From NCBI RefSeq assembly GCF_047511655.1, contig NC_133392.1:27418001-27482000 (forward strand): DNA of 64,000 bases, given 5' to 3'. The notes under the pieces were generated by a model. The model had not been told where the DNA came from. It did not search any database and saw nothing but the letters and a program-made list of their open reading frames with translations. The DNA is from Castor canadensis (Eukaryota; Chordata; Mammalia; Rodentia; Castoridae). Below, one piece after another: positions 1 through 11,935 of this stretch. Made by a program: the position numbers and the translations under genes. Numbering within the stretch: the first letter of the stretch is position 1; each line of letters opens with the position of its first letter.

Positions 1-245
1 AGTGAACCCCATACCCAGCTTGACTCCCAGTTTTAGCTGCCTATTGACATCTCCACCAATATATTCTGGTAGCATCCTCAACAAAACACATGCCAAACAA
101 TTTATTATTTTCTTCAAAAATAGGCTGTCCTTCCCAGTCATCATTTAACTAATCTCCTAGAAATCATATTTTATTCTTCTATAAAATACAAAGTACTAGT
201 ATTTCTTCTAAAAGCAACATGGTCATCAGAATGCCTCTATTAACA
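1..245. other. No recognised feature
   Basis: AT-rich sequence without a coding frame or a repeat I recognise. Confidence 0.4.
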
Positions 246-440
246 TTCTATCTCTTACTAGCTAGGTAACCTTGGATAAGACATCATTAAATATCTCTTG
301 GCCTTGGCTTTCTCACCTATAAAATAGAGATAATATCCACCTCAGAAGGGTGCTTATGAGGATCAAATGAAATCATTTATGTTAAAGAGCTTTGTACATT
401 ATAAAGTGTTGAGCAAACATCAGTAATTATTAACAAAAAG
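246..440 (+). repeat. MIR SINE relic
   Basis: Follows the MIR consensus: TAGCTAGGTAACCTTGGATA, then TATAAAATAGAGATAATA and GAGGATCAAATGAAAT. Ancient mammalian-wide element. Confidence 0.75.
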
Positions 441-458
441 TGACTTTAAAATTTCAGC

Positions 459-547
459 TTTTTTTTTTTTGATGGTACTGGGGTTTGAACTCAAGGCTTT
501 GCACTTGCAAAGCAGGTGCTGTACTACTTGAGCCTCACCTCCAGTCC
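459..547 (-). repeat. ID-like SINE monomer
   Basis: Poly-T start, then the complement of the tRNA-derived body with the variant GCACTTGCAAAGCAGG box. Confidence 0.75.
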
Positions 548-802
548 CAAATTTCAACTTCTTTTAAGTAAAACACAATTAAGTTAAAAGGAAAGCCATG
601 ATCTAGAGAATGGTTGCAAAACACTGTGGATGTGCCTAGCACTATTGAACTGAATATTTAAAAGTGGTTAAGTTGGGAAATTTTATATTATATATATTTT
701 GCAACAATTAAAAAAATTTTAAAGGAGAGTCATGAAATGGGCATATAATTTTAAGTAGGACAGATAAAAGATTAATATGAAGATTACATTAAAAGTGTAT
801 TT

Positions 803-1001
803 GCTGGGCACTGGTGCTCACATCTGTAATCCTAGCTACTCAGGAGGCAGAGATCAGGGGATCACAGTTCAAAGCCAGCCCAGGCAGATAGTTCAAGAGA
901 CGCTATCTCAAAAAGACCCATTACAAAAATAGGGCTGGTGGAATGGCTCAAGATGAAGGCCCTGAGTTTGAACTCCAGTACCACAAAAAAAAAAAAAAAA
1001 A
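803..1001 (+). repeat. Dimeric SINE
   Basis: Both halves present, B1-like head at 803-900 and ID-like tail at about 931-983, ending in an A17 tract. Confidence 0.85.
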
Positions 1002-1131
1002 GTTTATTCAGAGTCCTATCTCTGACACTTGATAACCCAAATATGGCTCATTTTATATGTTCCAGTGCCTCCAAATCTATCTCTCTGTTGCCAGAAAGGT
1101 CTTTTGGGTATTTTTTTCCCCTTTCCTCCTC

Positions 1132-1133
<2 letters not shown>

Positions 1134-1207
<74 letters not shown>

Positions 1208-1228
1208 TCCTTCCTTCCTTTCTTTTTT
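1134..1228 (+). repeat. (CT)n / (CCTT)n microsatellite
   Basis: About 75 bp of nearly pure CT, interrupted twice by TTT, passing into TTCC repeats. The Ser/Leu and Arg/Glu ORFs across it are artefacts. Confidence 0.95.
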
Positions 1229-1261
1229 TGACAAGGTCTCACCACTCCTGGCTAGCTAGAA

Positions 1262-1605
1262 AGGTCTTTCTAAAACACATTGTGACTCAAACGGTAAGAG
1301 TGTCTGCCTAGCAGGCCTAAAACCCTGAGTTCAAACCCCAGTTCCACCAGTAAATAAGTAAATAAATACACATATCAGGTCAGGCACCATGGTGCATACC
1401 TGTAATCCTAGTACTTGGGAGCCTGAGATGGGAAGATGGTGAGTTCAAGGCCAACCTGGGCTACCACCAGTCTCAAACACAATATCAAGAACAAAATTCA
1501 CATTCCTTTATTGTTGTTGTTTTGGTTGTACTGAGTTTTGAAGTTAGGGCTTTGCTCTTGCCAGGTAGGCACTCTTCTGCTTGGGCAAAGCCTCCAGCCT
1601 AATCA
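1262..1605 (+). repeat. SINE cluster: ID-like (+), B1-like (+), ID-like (-)
   Basis: ID-like 1262-1370 with a TAAATAAATAAA tail, B1-like 1377-1492, then an opposite-strand ID-like copy at about 1505-1605. Confidence 0.7.
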
Positions 1606-2270
1606 TGTCATTCTTTAAGGATAACAAATTCTCAGCAGAAAGTTCAGATTCCTCGGTTTAGCTCCAACCATTCTTTGCTAGACAACATTCTACAATCCCT
1701 CAATCCTCTGACTCCACATATTAGCCATAATGGAAGACTCACAATTCTATATACAATTCTTCTATACCTTTTATATACCTAATTCTATATTCCTCTCTAC
1801 ATCTGCTTCCCTCTCCTCATACATCACTTTTCTCACCTGGACATACCTTACCCATTGGTTGTCTTTAAAGCCTATTGTCCTACAAAGGCTTAGTCATTTG
1901 GGAAGGGTCATCTTGTCCTTTTCTTTCACCCAAAGAGAGGACTTTGCCCAAACTGCCTGTGAGTATTGTGCTTGCACTTATGTAGTACAACAGCCATGTA
2001 TTAGGGCTGGCAGAGTTGGCTCAAAGGATAGAACACTGACCTAATGAGCATCGCAAGCATGAGGCCCTGAGTTCAAACCCAGTACCACTAAAATAAATAA
2101 ATAAATAAAAGTATGTATTTTCTATATTATCTTGGCTCTCCCATCTTATCCCAAGCAGTCATTTTCATTATATCACTCATCCTTCAGGCCAACACACCAC
2201 TTGGTACATGGTAGGCACGAAAAATATTTGTTGCCTTGGATTGAACAGGCACCTAAGTAAAAATACAAAC
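1606..2270 (+). repeat. L2-like LINE relic split by an ID-like SINE
   Basis: 1606-1998 resembles L2 3' sequence, and 2125-2250 has the L2-like end (TGGTACATGGTAGGCACG, AATATTTGTTG). A plus-strand ID-like SINE (2003-2110, ATAAA tail) interrupts it. Confidence 0.5.
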
Positions 2271-2499
2271 AATAAACATTTATATTTTTTAAAGACTCAA
2301 CTTCCTTAGTAATTAAGGGAGCACAAATTAAAGACTATGTATAGTATGGTCCTGATTAACAGCTATTAAGCCAAGCAAAAATTAAATACCTAACGCTGGT
2401 CAAAGCTTTAGGGAACAGGCACATTCACACTTGGCTAGTGGCCAGGAAAATGGACATACTTAGTTAATACATAATAAGAGCCAACTGGTTTTGACTCAG

Positions 2500-2990
2500 T
2501 CCTTTTTTTTTTGAAGGCAACACTGGGGTTTGAACTCAGGGTCTCATGCTTGCTAGGCAGGCTCTCTTACCACTTAAGCCACTTGACCTTTTTTTTTTGT
2601 TGCCCAGGGTTAGCTTCGAACCACGATCCCTCTGATCTCTGCCTCTTGAGTAGTCTAGGGCCAGTCTTGAACTACAATCCTTCTCTACACTTCCTGTGTA
2701 GTTGGGATGACAGTTGTGTGCTACCATGCCTGGAAAAATAATTTATTTCTAAATTTGGCTAGCTTATATACTACATGTGTTTCAGTGTAACACTTGGGTA
2801 TTTTATTTTATTTTCAGTACTGGGGTTTGAACTCAGGGCCTATACCCTGAACCACTCCACCAGCTCTTTATTGTGATGTGTTTTTTCGAAATAGAGTCTC
2901 ACGAACTATTTGTCTGCTTTGCAAGTGCCTGCTTTATAAGTTGAAAGCCTTATGTTCAAACCCGAGCCTCACAATAATAATAATAGTAAT
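2500..2990 (-). repeat. Two composite SINEs, second one broken by a plus-strand ID tail
   Basis: 2500-2736 is a minus composite; 2795-2915 is a minus dimer fragment that runs into a plus-strand ID-like tail (2915-2990) ending in (AAT)n. Confidence 0.65.
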
Positions 2991-2995
2991 TTTTA

Positions 2996-4090
2996 AATTC
3001 CACCATCCAGAAACAATTATCATTCTGATGCATCTCTATCCAATCTTCTTTTTCTACATAACTTTTGTCCATATTTTTTTCTCTACAAAAACTTTACAAA
3101 TATTCTTTCCATTTAAGGGATCATACAGTTCCATATGCGACATTTGAAAACTTAACATTTTATTTTGAGTATTTCCTATGTTATTAAAAGCATTATTGCC
3201 AGGTGTGGTGGTGTGCACCTGTAATGACAGGTATTTGGAAGACTGAGGAAGAGGGATCTCTTGAACCCAGGAGTTTAGGGCCAACTTAAATAACATAGTG
3301 AGACCTTATCTCAAAAATAAAAATAGACAAAAGGAACGGGAACATGACTCAAGTGATAGCAAGCTTGCCTAGCATGCATGAGGCCTTGGGTTCAATTCCC
3401 CAGTATTAAAAAAAGGAAAAGGAAGGAAGGAAGGAAGGAAGAAGTGTGGATGCATGCCTGTAATTCTAGCTACTTGGGAGGCAAGGTAGGAGCATCATCA
3501 TTCCAGGGTAGTCCCAGAAAAGTTTATCTGAAAGAAAAACTAAAAGCAAAAGGACTGGGCATAGATAAAGTGGTAGAGGCTTTACAGAGGCCCTGAGTTC
3601 AAACATCAGTGCAGTAAATAAATAATAAGTAAATAGACAAACAAAATAAAAAATAACAAAATAAATAAACATTATTATTTGGATGCCTGACAATCCAAAA
3701 TATTATGACCTCAATTTAAGACCTCACGAGAGAAAACTTAACGTACTTCTAAGTTTTTGCCTGTAATCTCACCCATCTGGTCAACTGATTTCACATTATA
3801 GTATTTCTTTTCTACTTCAGTCTTTAGGAACATTATTGTTTTTTGATAGTAGAGGTAATAGGGTAGATATAGTTTTGAATATTGCTTTTCTTTCATATTA
3901 TTTCATAAGCATGGTTTCATGTTTCCTCATATTCTGGTGAATACAAACTCTTTCATGATACTGGCATTCAGTAATTTAATCATCTGTTAATGTGTTGATT
4001 CTACTTCTTTATTATGTTAAGGTCCACTGACATAAGTATTTTCATACATACAGATGTTTTGAGGGGTTTTTTCACTGGGTTAAATTACTA
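2996..4090. repeat. Old AT-rich LINE-like sequence invaded by three plus-strand SINEs
   Basis: 2996-3175 and 3745-4090 share the pattern CACCCATCTGG / CCACCATCCAG, CATATT, ATTTCATAAGCATGG seen in decayed L1 3' sequence (antisense). B1-like 3195-3325, ID-like 3330-3440 (GGAA repeats) and a composite at 3440-3665 lie within. Confidence 0.4.
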
Positions 4091-4103
4091 GGTAAGAGAC
4101 TGG

Positions 4104-4256
4104 GTCAAGTTGGGCACTGGTGGCTCATGCCTATAATCTTAACTACTCAGGAGGCAGAGATCAGGAGGATCGCAGTTCGAAGCCAGCCCAGACAAATAGT
4201 TCATGAGACTCTATTTCGAAAAAACACATCACAATAAAGGGCTGGTGGAGTGGTTC
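4104..4256 (+). repeat. Dimeric SINE, 3' truncated
   Basis: Complete B1-like half and linker, ending abruptly in GGGCTGGTGGAGTGGTTC without the rest of the ID half or an A tail. Confidence 0.75.
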
Positions 4257-4562
4257 TTTTTGAATTGATAGATGGTACTATAGGGAGTACTTAGAATTTT
4301 GTTGTCGCCTATCTATTTTTCAATATGTTTAACTTTCTCATATCAAAAGTGAAACTCCATCACTCTGACACTCAAATTCATCTTTTCACCAATATTTTTG
4401 CCATCTCAGTTTCTCTTCAAGATTTCTGCCTGGGCCTTTGTTGGTTCTTTACATTCTTTTAAAGTCCTGTCCCTGTCCCTTCCTCTCTCTTCTGGCTCTC
4501 TCTCACTTTCATGACTGTCCCTGTCACTTTCACTAATTCCTCTTCTATATTGACTCCCTTCG

Positions 4563-4788
4563 ATATATATATATATTTTTTTTTCTTTTGTAGTACAGGG
4601 GTTTGAACTCAGGGACTTCACCTTGAGCCACTCCACCAGCTCTTTTTTTTTATTGTGAAGGGATTTTTTGAGATAGGCTCTTGCGACTATTTGCCTGTGC
4701 TATCTTCGAACCCCAAACTGTGATCCTCCTGATCTCTGCCTCTTGAGTAGCTAGGATTACAGGTGTGAACCACCAGCACCCAGCTCCC
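4563..4788 (-). repeat. Dimeric SINE with target-site duplication
   Basis: Flanks CTCCCTTCGATAT (4554-4566) and CTCCCTTCAATAT (4784-4796) are a 13-bp duplication with one difference. A (TA)n run borders the poly-T. Confidence 0.75.
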
Positions 4789-5068
4789 TTCAATATTGTT
4801 CACACTTCCAGTTGCCCATTAGGCTTCTCTACCTGGCTGACCGAGTTACAGACAGCTCACACTCAGTGTAGCAAAATCTGGCTCATTTTCTTTCTCCATC
4901 TTTTTACTGACTTCTCTTTGTATTAAAGCTACCATCAAGTTCCTATGCTTCTTCCTGGCCATGATGTATGGGCTACATCATTTGTGGTATCCATGCACAA
5001 TTAAAATTGAAATCCTTTTGTTCAAAAATTATTGAGAACTTTAACAACAGTAGAATATCAAGTCAACT

Positions 5069-5280
5069 GTTTTTTTGTTTTGTTTTGTTTTTTTTGCAGT
5101 ACTGGGGCTTGAACTTGGGGCCTCTACCTTGAACCACTCCACCAGCCATTTTTTGTGAAGGGTTTTTTTGAGACAGGGTCTCATGGAACTATTTGCCCAG
5201 ACTGGCTTCAAACCATGATCTTCCTGATCTCTGCCTTCTGCATAGCTAGGATTACAGGCATGAGTCACCAGCTCCCAGCA
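5069..5280 (-). repeat. Dimeric SINE
   Basis: Full minus-strand copy, flanked by AGTCAACTG on the left and AGCCAACTC on the right, possibly a short target duplication. Confidence 0.75.
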
Positions 5281-5315
5281 AGCCAACTCTTATTAGATCT
5301 GAGAAAGAAGGAATC

Positions 5316-5665
5316 GCTCACACCAGAAGCAATAGCTCATGCATGTAATCCTAGCTACTTAGGAGGCAGAGATTTGGAGGAATGTGGTTTGAGTCTGGCC
5401 CAGGCAAAAATTTCACAAGTCACCTTCTCAACAAATTAAAAAAAAAAAAAAAAGCTGGGTGTATTGGTGTGCGCCTGTCATCCCAGCTACATGGGAAGCT
5501 TAAATAGGATTATAGTCCAGGTCTGCCCAGGCATAAAGGCAAGACAAATTTTAAAAATACCTAAAGCAAAAAGGATTGGGGGTAAGGCTCTAGTAGTAGA
5601 GCACCTGCCTGACAAGCATAAGGTCCTGAGTTCAAACCCCATATGGCAAAAAAACAAACAAACCA
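5316..5665 (+). repeat. Tandem composite SINEs
   Basis: A B1-like left half ending in A15 (5316-5453), a second B1-like head (5454-5560) and an ID-like tail (5573-5665). Confidence 0.7.
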
Positions 5666-5965
5666 GGAGTGAGGTCATAAAGGCAAACTGCTATCCTCCA
5701 AAAGTAGAGACAGACAGGGAAATAGAGAAAATCACAGTACATCAGAGCAAAAACCTTTGTCAGAATCATTGCTAGGGTAGGAATACCTGAACTCAAGGCT
5801 AGGCATGGACAACTATAAGAGTAAAAAAATCCAAGGAGGACCTGGTCATAGATGATTCCTCTTGCTTTTGTGAGTTTTACCTATAGCCAGAGTCTTACAG
5901 TACAGATCAAAGAAAACTTCCACTGCGTTCTTGGAAGAGAGAGGGGGAAAAAGAGCCTACTAGAG

Positions 5966-6222
5966 TTGGGATCTTTTTTTCTTTTGGTGGGACTGGGGTT
6001 TGAATGGGCTTCACACTTGCAAAGCAGATGCTTGCAAAACAGGCACTTGCAAAGCAGGTGCTTGCAAAACAGGCACATCTCCAGTCCGTTTTGCTCTGCT
6101 TATTTTGGAGATGGGGTCTCAGGAGCTATTTGGTCAGGCTGGCCTCAAACAATGATTCTCCTGATATCAGTCTCCCAAGTAGCCTGAAATCACAGGCTTG
6201 ATTCACCAGCGCCCAGCTTAGT
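5966..6222 (-). repeat. Variant composite SINE with internal duplication
   Basis: Right half is the CACTTGCAAAGCAGG variant; this box is tandemly expanded at 6014-6073 (see findings). Left half at 6095-6220 has the TTTTGGAGATGGGGTCTC body. Confidence 0.75.
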
Positions 6223-6411
6223 TTGGATCTTAAACATCCCTCAAAGACCCATATGTTAAAAGCTTAGTCATCAGCTTGTCACTATTAGAAGGTGGTGGAA
6301 AGCTTTACTTTTCTTATTCCTATTCTCTTTTTTTTAATTTTCTTTATTCTTGATCTAATACATAAGTTTGCTCAAAGTAATATAGGTATATACATGTATG
6401 AAAATATCATA

Positions 6412-6690
6412 ATGGGGGCTGGTGGAGTGGCTCAAGTGTGGAGTACCTGCCTAGCAAACAGGAGGTTAAACCCCAGTACTGCAAAAAAAAAAAAAAGCAT
6501 AATGAAACCCTTTTTTGGTATAATTAATATATGCTAATATCAAACTCCAGTACTGCCATATATGTATACATACATATATATATACTAATAAAAATGAAAA
6601 AAGAAAAAATAATAGGAACAATGTATTTGATTACATGTATGTATATATACATAAGCATATTTGTATTCTTATGTATGCTTATATACAAGT
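6412..6690 (+). repeat. ID-like SINE followed by TA/TG-rich simple sequence
   Basis: SINE 6412-6500 with A14 tail; 6555-6690 is dominated by TATATATA and ATGTATGTATATA. Confidence 0.7.
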
Positions 6691-6864
6691 AAATGAATGA
6701 TAAATGATATAGGGATGGGAAAGAATAATTATGATTGTTTTGTTATTATAAGGTACACTAATTGTGAAACAGTATACTGTTATTTGAAATTGGGCTTGGA
6801 TTAGTTATAAATATACATTGTAAATTCTAGGACAACCACTAAAATAGTAAAAAAAAGTATGATT

Positions 6865-7310
6865 TCTGGGAGCCAGTGGCTCATGCCTATAATTCTAGCA
6901 GCTTAGAAGGCAGAGACTGGGAGGAGCTCAGCTGATGAGACCTCATCTCTAAAGTAACAACGCAAAATGCACTGGAGGTATGGCTTAAGTGGTAGAGCAC
7001 TTACTCTGCAAGCACAAAGCCCTGAGTTCAAACCCCAGCCTGCCAAAAAGAAAAATATAACACTGAAATGTTTAGGAAGAAGGAAAAATTGAATCATAGA
7101 AACTGCTCATTGTTGGATGCTGGTGGCTCATGTCTGTAATCCTAGCTACTCAGGAGGAGAGATTAGGAGGATCTCGGTTCAAAGCCAGCCTGGGGAAATA
7201 GTGTGCAAGACCCTATCTCAAAAAAAAAAAAAAAAATCACAAAAAAGGGCTGGTAATGTGGCCTAAGGTGTAGGCCCTGAGTTTAAACCCCAGTACCACA
7301 AAAAAAAAGA
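6865..7310 (+). repeat. Two dimeric SINEs
   Basis: 6865-7055 with a shortened left half, and 7113-7310 complete, with an A17 linker between halves. Confidence 0.8.
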
Positions 7311-7344
7311 TACATATTTGTTACATATTACATGCATGTTACTA

Positions 7345-7505
7345 TAAAAACACTAACAAGTATGGTAGATATTAATTTAACTATATCAATAATCACTTTG
7401 AAAATCAATGGTCTAAATGTACCAGTTAAAGAAAGAGACTGTCAGAGTGGATCAAAAAACAAGATATAACTAACTTAACTACGTGCTGTTTATAAGAAAT
7501 TTATT
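7345..7505 (+). repeat. LINE-1-like fragment
   Basis: AATCAATGGTCTAAATGTACC, GAGACTGTCAGAGTGGAT and AAAAACAAGATATAACTA resemble an internal segment found in old mammalian L1 copies. Confidence 0.45.
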
Positions 7506-8042
7506 TTAGCTGGGTACCAATGGTTCATGCCTACCTACAATCCTAGCTACTCAGGAGGCAGTGATTAGGAGCATTGCATTTCGAAGCCAGCCCAGGCAAA
7601 TAGTTCTTAATACCCTAACTCGGAAAAACCCTTCACAAAAATAGGGCTGGTGGAGGGGCGCAAGGTGAGGCCCTGAGTTCAAACCCTAATATTGCAAAAA
7701 AAAGAAAAAGAAATCTATTTTATGGGCTGGTGAAGGGCTTAAGTGGTAGAGCGCCTGCCATGCAAGCATGAGGCCCAGTACCACAAAATAAGTAAATCTC
7801 ATTCAAAGGTCCTTAAAAAAAAGAAATCTATTTTATTATTTTATTTATTTATTTGTGGTACTGGGGCTTGAACTCAGTGCCTACACCTTGAGCCACTCCA
7901 CCAGACCTATTTTTGTGAAGGGTTTTTCAGGGATAGGGTCTCAAGGAACTATTTGCCTGGGCAGGCTTTGAACTGCAATGCTCCTAATCGCTGCCTCCTG
8001 AGTAGTTAAGATTATAGTCTCCAGCCACCAGCACCTGGCATT
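7505..8042. repeat. SINE cluster: dimer (+), ID-like (+), dimer (-)
   Basis: 7505-7708 plus dimer, 7722-7800 plus ID-like with an internal deletion, 7835-8042 minus dimer with a TTTA-repeat tail. Confidence 0.8.
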
Positions 8043-8073
8043 TTGAAATAGTTTTAACTTAAAGAAAAATAAA

Positions 8074-8775
8074 AAGCTGGCACTGGAAAACTCATGCCTA
8101 TAATCCTAGCTACTAAGGAGGCAGAAATCATGGTTACTTCATGGTTTGAAGCCAGTCCCACACAAATAGTTCTTGAGACCCTATCTTGAAAATAACAAAA
8201 AAGGGCTGGCAGAGTAGCTCAAGTGGTTAAAACACCTGCCTAGTAAACATGAGGCTCTGAGTTCAAACTCCAGTACTGCCAAAAAACCAAAAAAAGTAAA
8301 TAAAATAAAGTAACCACAGCAAAATGGTCTGGAGGTACAGTTCAAATGGTAGAGAGCCTGCTTTGCAAGTGCAAAGCCCTGAGCTCAAACCCCGGTCAAT
8401 TGGAAAAAAAAAAGTGAAATGAACATCCATATACTCCACACCTCCAATCCATTTTGCTCTTGTTATTTTGGAGATAGGGTCTTGGGAACCAGTTGCCCAG
8501 GCTGGCCTCGAAACTTGATCCTCCTGATCTCAGCCTCCCAAGTAGCAAGAATTACAAGCATGAGTCACTGGCACCTGGCCATCTACTCTTTATCCATATT
8601 CACCAATTGTTAACATTTAAACATTTGCCATGTTTGTTTGTTCTTTTGAACCAGAAGTTACATTCCAGTTGTTAAAAAGAATAACGGGACTGGAAGCATG
8701 GCTCAAGCAGTAGAGTGCCTGCCTAGCAAGGATAAAGCCCAGTGTTTAAACCCAGTACTGCCTAAAAAAAAAGAA
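8074..8775. repeat. SINE cluster: dimer (+), ID-like (+), B1-like (-), ID-like (+)
   Basis: 8074-8297, 8322-8413, 8435-8582 (minus) and 8682-8775 respectively. The 8322 copy uses the GCTTTGCAAGTGCAAAGC variant. Confidence 0.75.
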
Positions 8776-8799
8776 TAAGGCAAACTGGAATTCCAATAC

Positions 8800-9480
8800 A
8801 TTGTAGGAGAGATTGCAAAAATTATATGGATTGCTGAGGAGGAGCTTGGTAGTGTCTCAACGGTAACATGCATTTACTGTCTAACTAGCATCCCACTCTT
8901 GCACATCTACCTAAGAACAAATGACAACAGAGAAACAGAAAGACCAATATGCAAATATTCATGGTAGCATTATTTATAACTGGCCCAAACTGGAAACAAC
9001 CCAAAATTTACTGTAATTGGTAAATTAATGAACAATATTTTTGCTACAGAATACTACTCTGCATAAAAAAAATGAGACCTGGATGAATCTCAAAAACCTT
9101 AACCTAAAGGTTTCTGTGAAAGGAATTGAACAGAAAAGACTATACATTGTATGACTCCATTTATATGAAATTCTAGAAAAAGCAAATGTAGGTCAATGGC
9201 TGCTTAGAGTTAGGTGTCGGTGAGGGGTTGGACCTCAGTGGGGCAAGAGGAAACATTTTAGAACATTGCAAACATTATTGACTGATTGATTTAAAGTCTC
9301 ATTATATAACCAGGGTGGCCTTGAACTCTCAATCCTCTCACCTTAGTTTTGCTAGTACTGGGTTATAGGCGTATGTCACCACATTCAGTGGAAATATTTT
9401 ATATCTTAATTGTGGTGAGGGTTACATGATAGTATACAATTACCTAAGTTTATTAAAATGAATAGCTAAAATAGATGAAT
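8800..9480 (+). repeat. Ancient L1 3' end (L1M type) split by a B1-like SINE
   Basis: Typical old-L1 phrases: CATGGTAGCATTATTTATAA, GAAACAACCCAAA, GTATGACTCCATTTATATGA, and TTGTGGTGAGGGTTACATGA near the end. A minus-strand B1-like piece sits at about 9275-9390. The coding frame is destroyed. Confidence 0.7.
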
Positions 9481-9481
9481 T

Positions 9482-9985
9482 TAGCAAGGCATCATGGCTC
9501 ACATCTGTAATCCTAGCTACTCAGGAGGTGGAAATTGGGAGAATTGTTGTTTGAGGCCAGTGAGGGCAAAAAATTGGAGGGACCCCATCTCAAACACTAT
9601 CTGGCTACAGTGGCCTGCATCTGTCATCCCAGCTGTTTGGAAAGTGTGACTGGGAGGATCATGGTCCAGGCCAGCATAAAGCAAGACTCTATCTTCAATC
9701 CCCAGTACCACCAAAAAAGAAGGATGAATTTTATTTTATGAAAATTATACCTCAATAGATTTAAGGGGAATTTTTTTTTGGTAGGATTGGGGTTTGACCT
9801 CGGGCTTACATGCAAAGCAGGCCACTTGAGCCACAACCTCCAGTTCATTTCACTTAACTGGAGGTTTATTTTGGAGCTGTGGTCTTGCAGACTATTTGTC
9901 TGGTCTAGACTCGAACTTCAGTCCTCCTGATCTCGGCTTTCCAACTAACCAGGATTACAGGCATGAGCCACCAGTGCCTGGTGAA
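9482..9985. repeat. Composite SINEs, plus then minus
   Basis: 9482-9720 plus, with two B1-like heads and a short CCCCAGTACCACC tail; 9768-9985 minus variant composite. Confidence 0.7.
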
Positions 9986-10132
9986 GGGGAATTTTTTTTA
10001 AAAGAGGAAAAATTTGGCAACTCTATTAGAACTGACCTGAAAACCCACCAAGATATATTGTAGTAGCTATTATATTTACAGAAACAAAACCAAACAAAAC
10101 TATTATTGGGCATCTATTGTATAGGCTGTCTC

Positions 10133-10470
10133 TTTTTTTTGCAACATAATTTTTTTATTGAGCAATTTTTATTTCATCACAGCCTTAGTAAGGGAAAGGA
10201 AGATAAAAATGAACAGGTCTAAAAGAATTCACATCAAAATAAATGAAAAAAACCCACACACATAAAGAACTAATGAGCCAGTCAGAGTAAGAGCAACATG
10301 AATAACCGCATGATAGGCAGACTCTTGAAGTCTATGGCAATAAAGTGGTAAGAGGGCTGTGTGTTTGAGAAAAGGAGTGGGCCTTTTAAAAGTCATAGAA
10401 TTTTTCTAGGTACACATATTACCTATTTAAATATAAATAACTAAAATAAAACTGGCATAAAATAAACCGA
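10133..10470 (-). other. Possible 3' end of a retrocopied transcript, unidentified
   Basis: Read on the minus strand, this AT-rich stretch ends GATGAAATAAAAATTGCTCA then AATAAAAAAATTATGTTGC and a short A tract: two AATAAA-type signals before a tail. No coding frame and no family recognised; a unique A-rich sequence remains possible. Confidence 0.25.
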
Positions 10471-10489
10471 ATTTAGAACCAGAATTTTT

Positions 10490-11531
10490 TTTATTTATTT
10501 TTTATTTTATTACATACTTTTTTTATTATTTTATTATTTTATTATTATTCATATGTGCATACAATGCTTGGGTCATTTCTCCCCCTTGCCCCCACCCCCT
10601 CCCTTACTACCCACCCGACTCCCTCCCTCTCCCCCCCACCCCCTCGCTACCCGGCAGAAACTATTTTGCCCTTATCTCTAATTTTGTTGAAGAGAGAGTA
10701 TAAGCAATAATAGGAAGGAACAAGGGTTTTTGCTGGTTGAGATAAGGATAGCTATACAGGGAGTTGACTCACATTAATTTCCTGTGCATGTGTGTTACCT
10801 TCTAGGTTAATTCTTCTTGATCTAACCTTTTCTCTAGTTCCTGGTCCCCTTCTCCTGTTGGTCTCAGTTGCTTTTAAGGTATCTGCTTTAGTTTCTCTGA
10901 GTTGAGGGCAACAAATGTTATCTATTTGTTTTAGGTGTCTTACCTATCCTCATATCTCCCTTGTATGTTCTCGCTTTAATGTTGTGATCAAAGTTCAATC
11001 ACCTTGTTGTGTTTGCCCTTGATCTAATGTCCGCATATGAGGGATAATGTACGATTTTTGGTCTTTTGGGCCAGGCTAACCTCACTCAGAATGATGTTCT
11101 CCAATTCCATCCATTTACCAGCGAATGATAACATTTCGTTCATCTTTATGGCTGCATAAAATTCCATTTTATTATCACATTTTCTTAATCCATTCGTCAG
11201 TAGTGGGGAATCTTGGCTGTTTCCATAACTTGGCTATTGCGAATAGTGCCGCAATAAACATGGGTGTGCAGGTGCCTCTGGAGTAACCTGGGTATATCCC
11301 CAAGAGTGGTATTGCTGGATCAAATGGTAGATCAATGTTTAGCTTTTTAAGTAGTCTCCAAATTTTTTTTCAGAGTGGTTGTACTAATTTACATTCCCAC
11401 CAACAGTGTAAGAGGGTTCCTGTTTCCCCCCGAATCCTCGCCAACACCTACTGTTGGTGGTGTTGCTAATCATGGCTATTCTAACAGGGGTGAGGTGGAA
11501 TCTTAGTGTGGTTTTAATTTGTATTTCCTTT
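10490..11531 (-). mobile_element. 5'-truncated LINE-1, ORF2 3' end plus 3' UTR
   Basis: On the minus strand, 11531-11100 reads as the end of L1 ORF2 (AAAACCACACTAAGATTCCA, GGTATATCC of the LLGIYP-type motif), followed by the 3' UTR with a C/G-rich block (10580-10655 on plus) and an A-rich tail at 10490-10550. ATTTAGAACCAGAATTTTT occurs exactly at 10471-10489 and 11532-11550: a 19-bp target-site duplication. It is dead (5' truncated). Confidence 0.88.
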
Positions 11532-11644
11532 ATTTAGAACCAGAATTTTTAAAAGAGAAAGAGAAATGGCATTTCTTAGACTCATTCAGTACAGTGGGTT
11601 GTACCAAGCACATCAACATACTGGTATTTTTTAAATCTAGTAGT

Positions 11645-11935
11645 GGGGTTGGGCGCCAGTGGCTCACGCTTATAATCCCAGTGACTCAGGAGGCAGAGAT
11701 CAGGAGGACTGCAGTTTGAAGCCATCGTAGGTAGGCAAATACTTTGTGAGAACCTATCTCAAACAACCCATCACGTACACACAAAAAAAGGACTGGTGGA
11801 GTGGCTCAAGGTGTAGGTCCTGAGTTAAAGCCCCAGTACCACAAAAAAGAAAAAATCTAGGAGTGGACCAGTGGTATAGCTCAGTGGAAGAACATTTGCC
11901 TACCATGTGTCAGGCCCTGGGTTCCATCCTCAGGA

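Noticed and set aside
938-1311. Overlapping ORFs rich in Ser/Leu or Arg/Glu
   Set aside because: They are translations of the (CT)n microsatellite in several frames on both strands.
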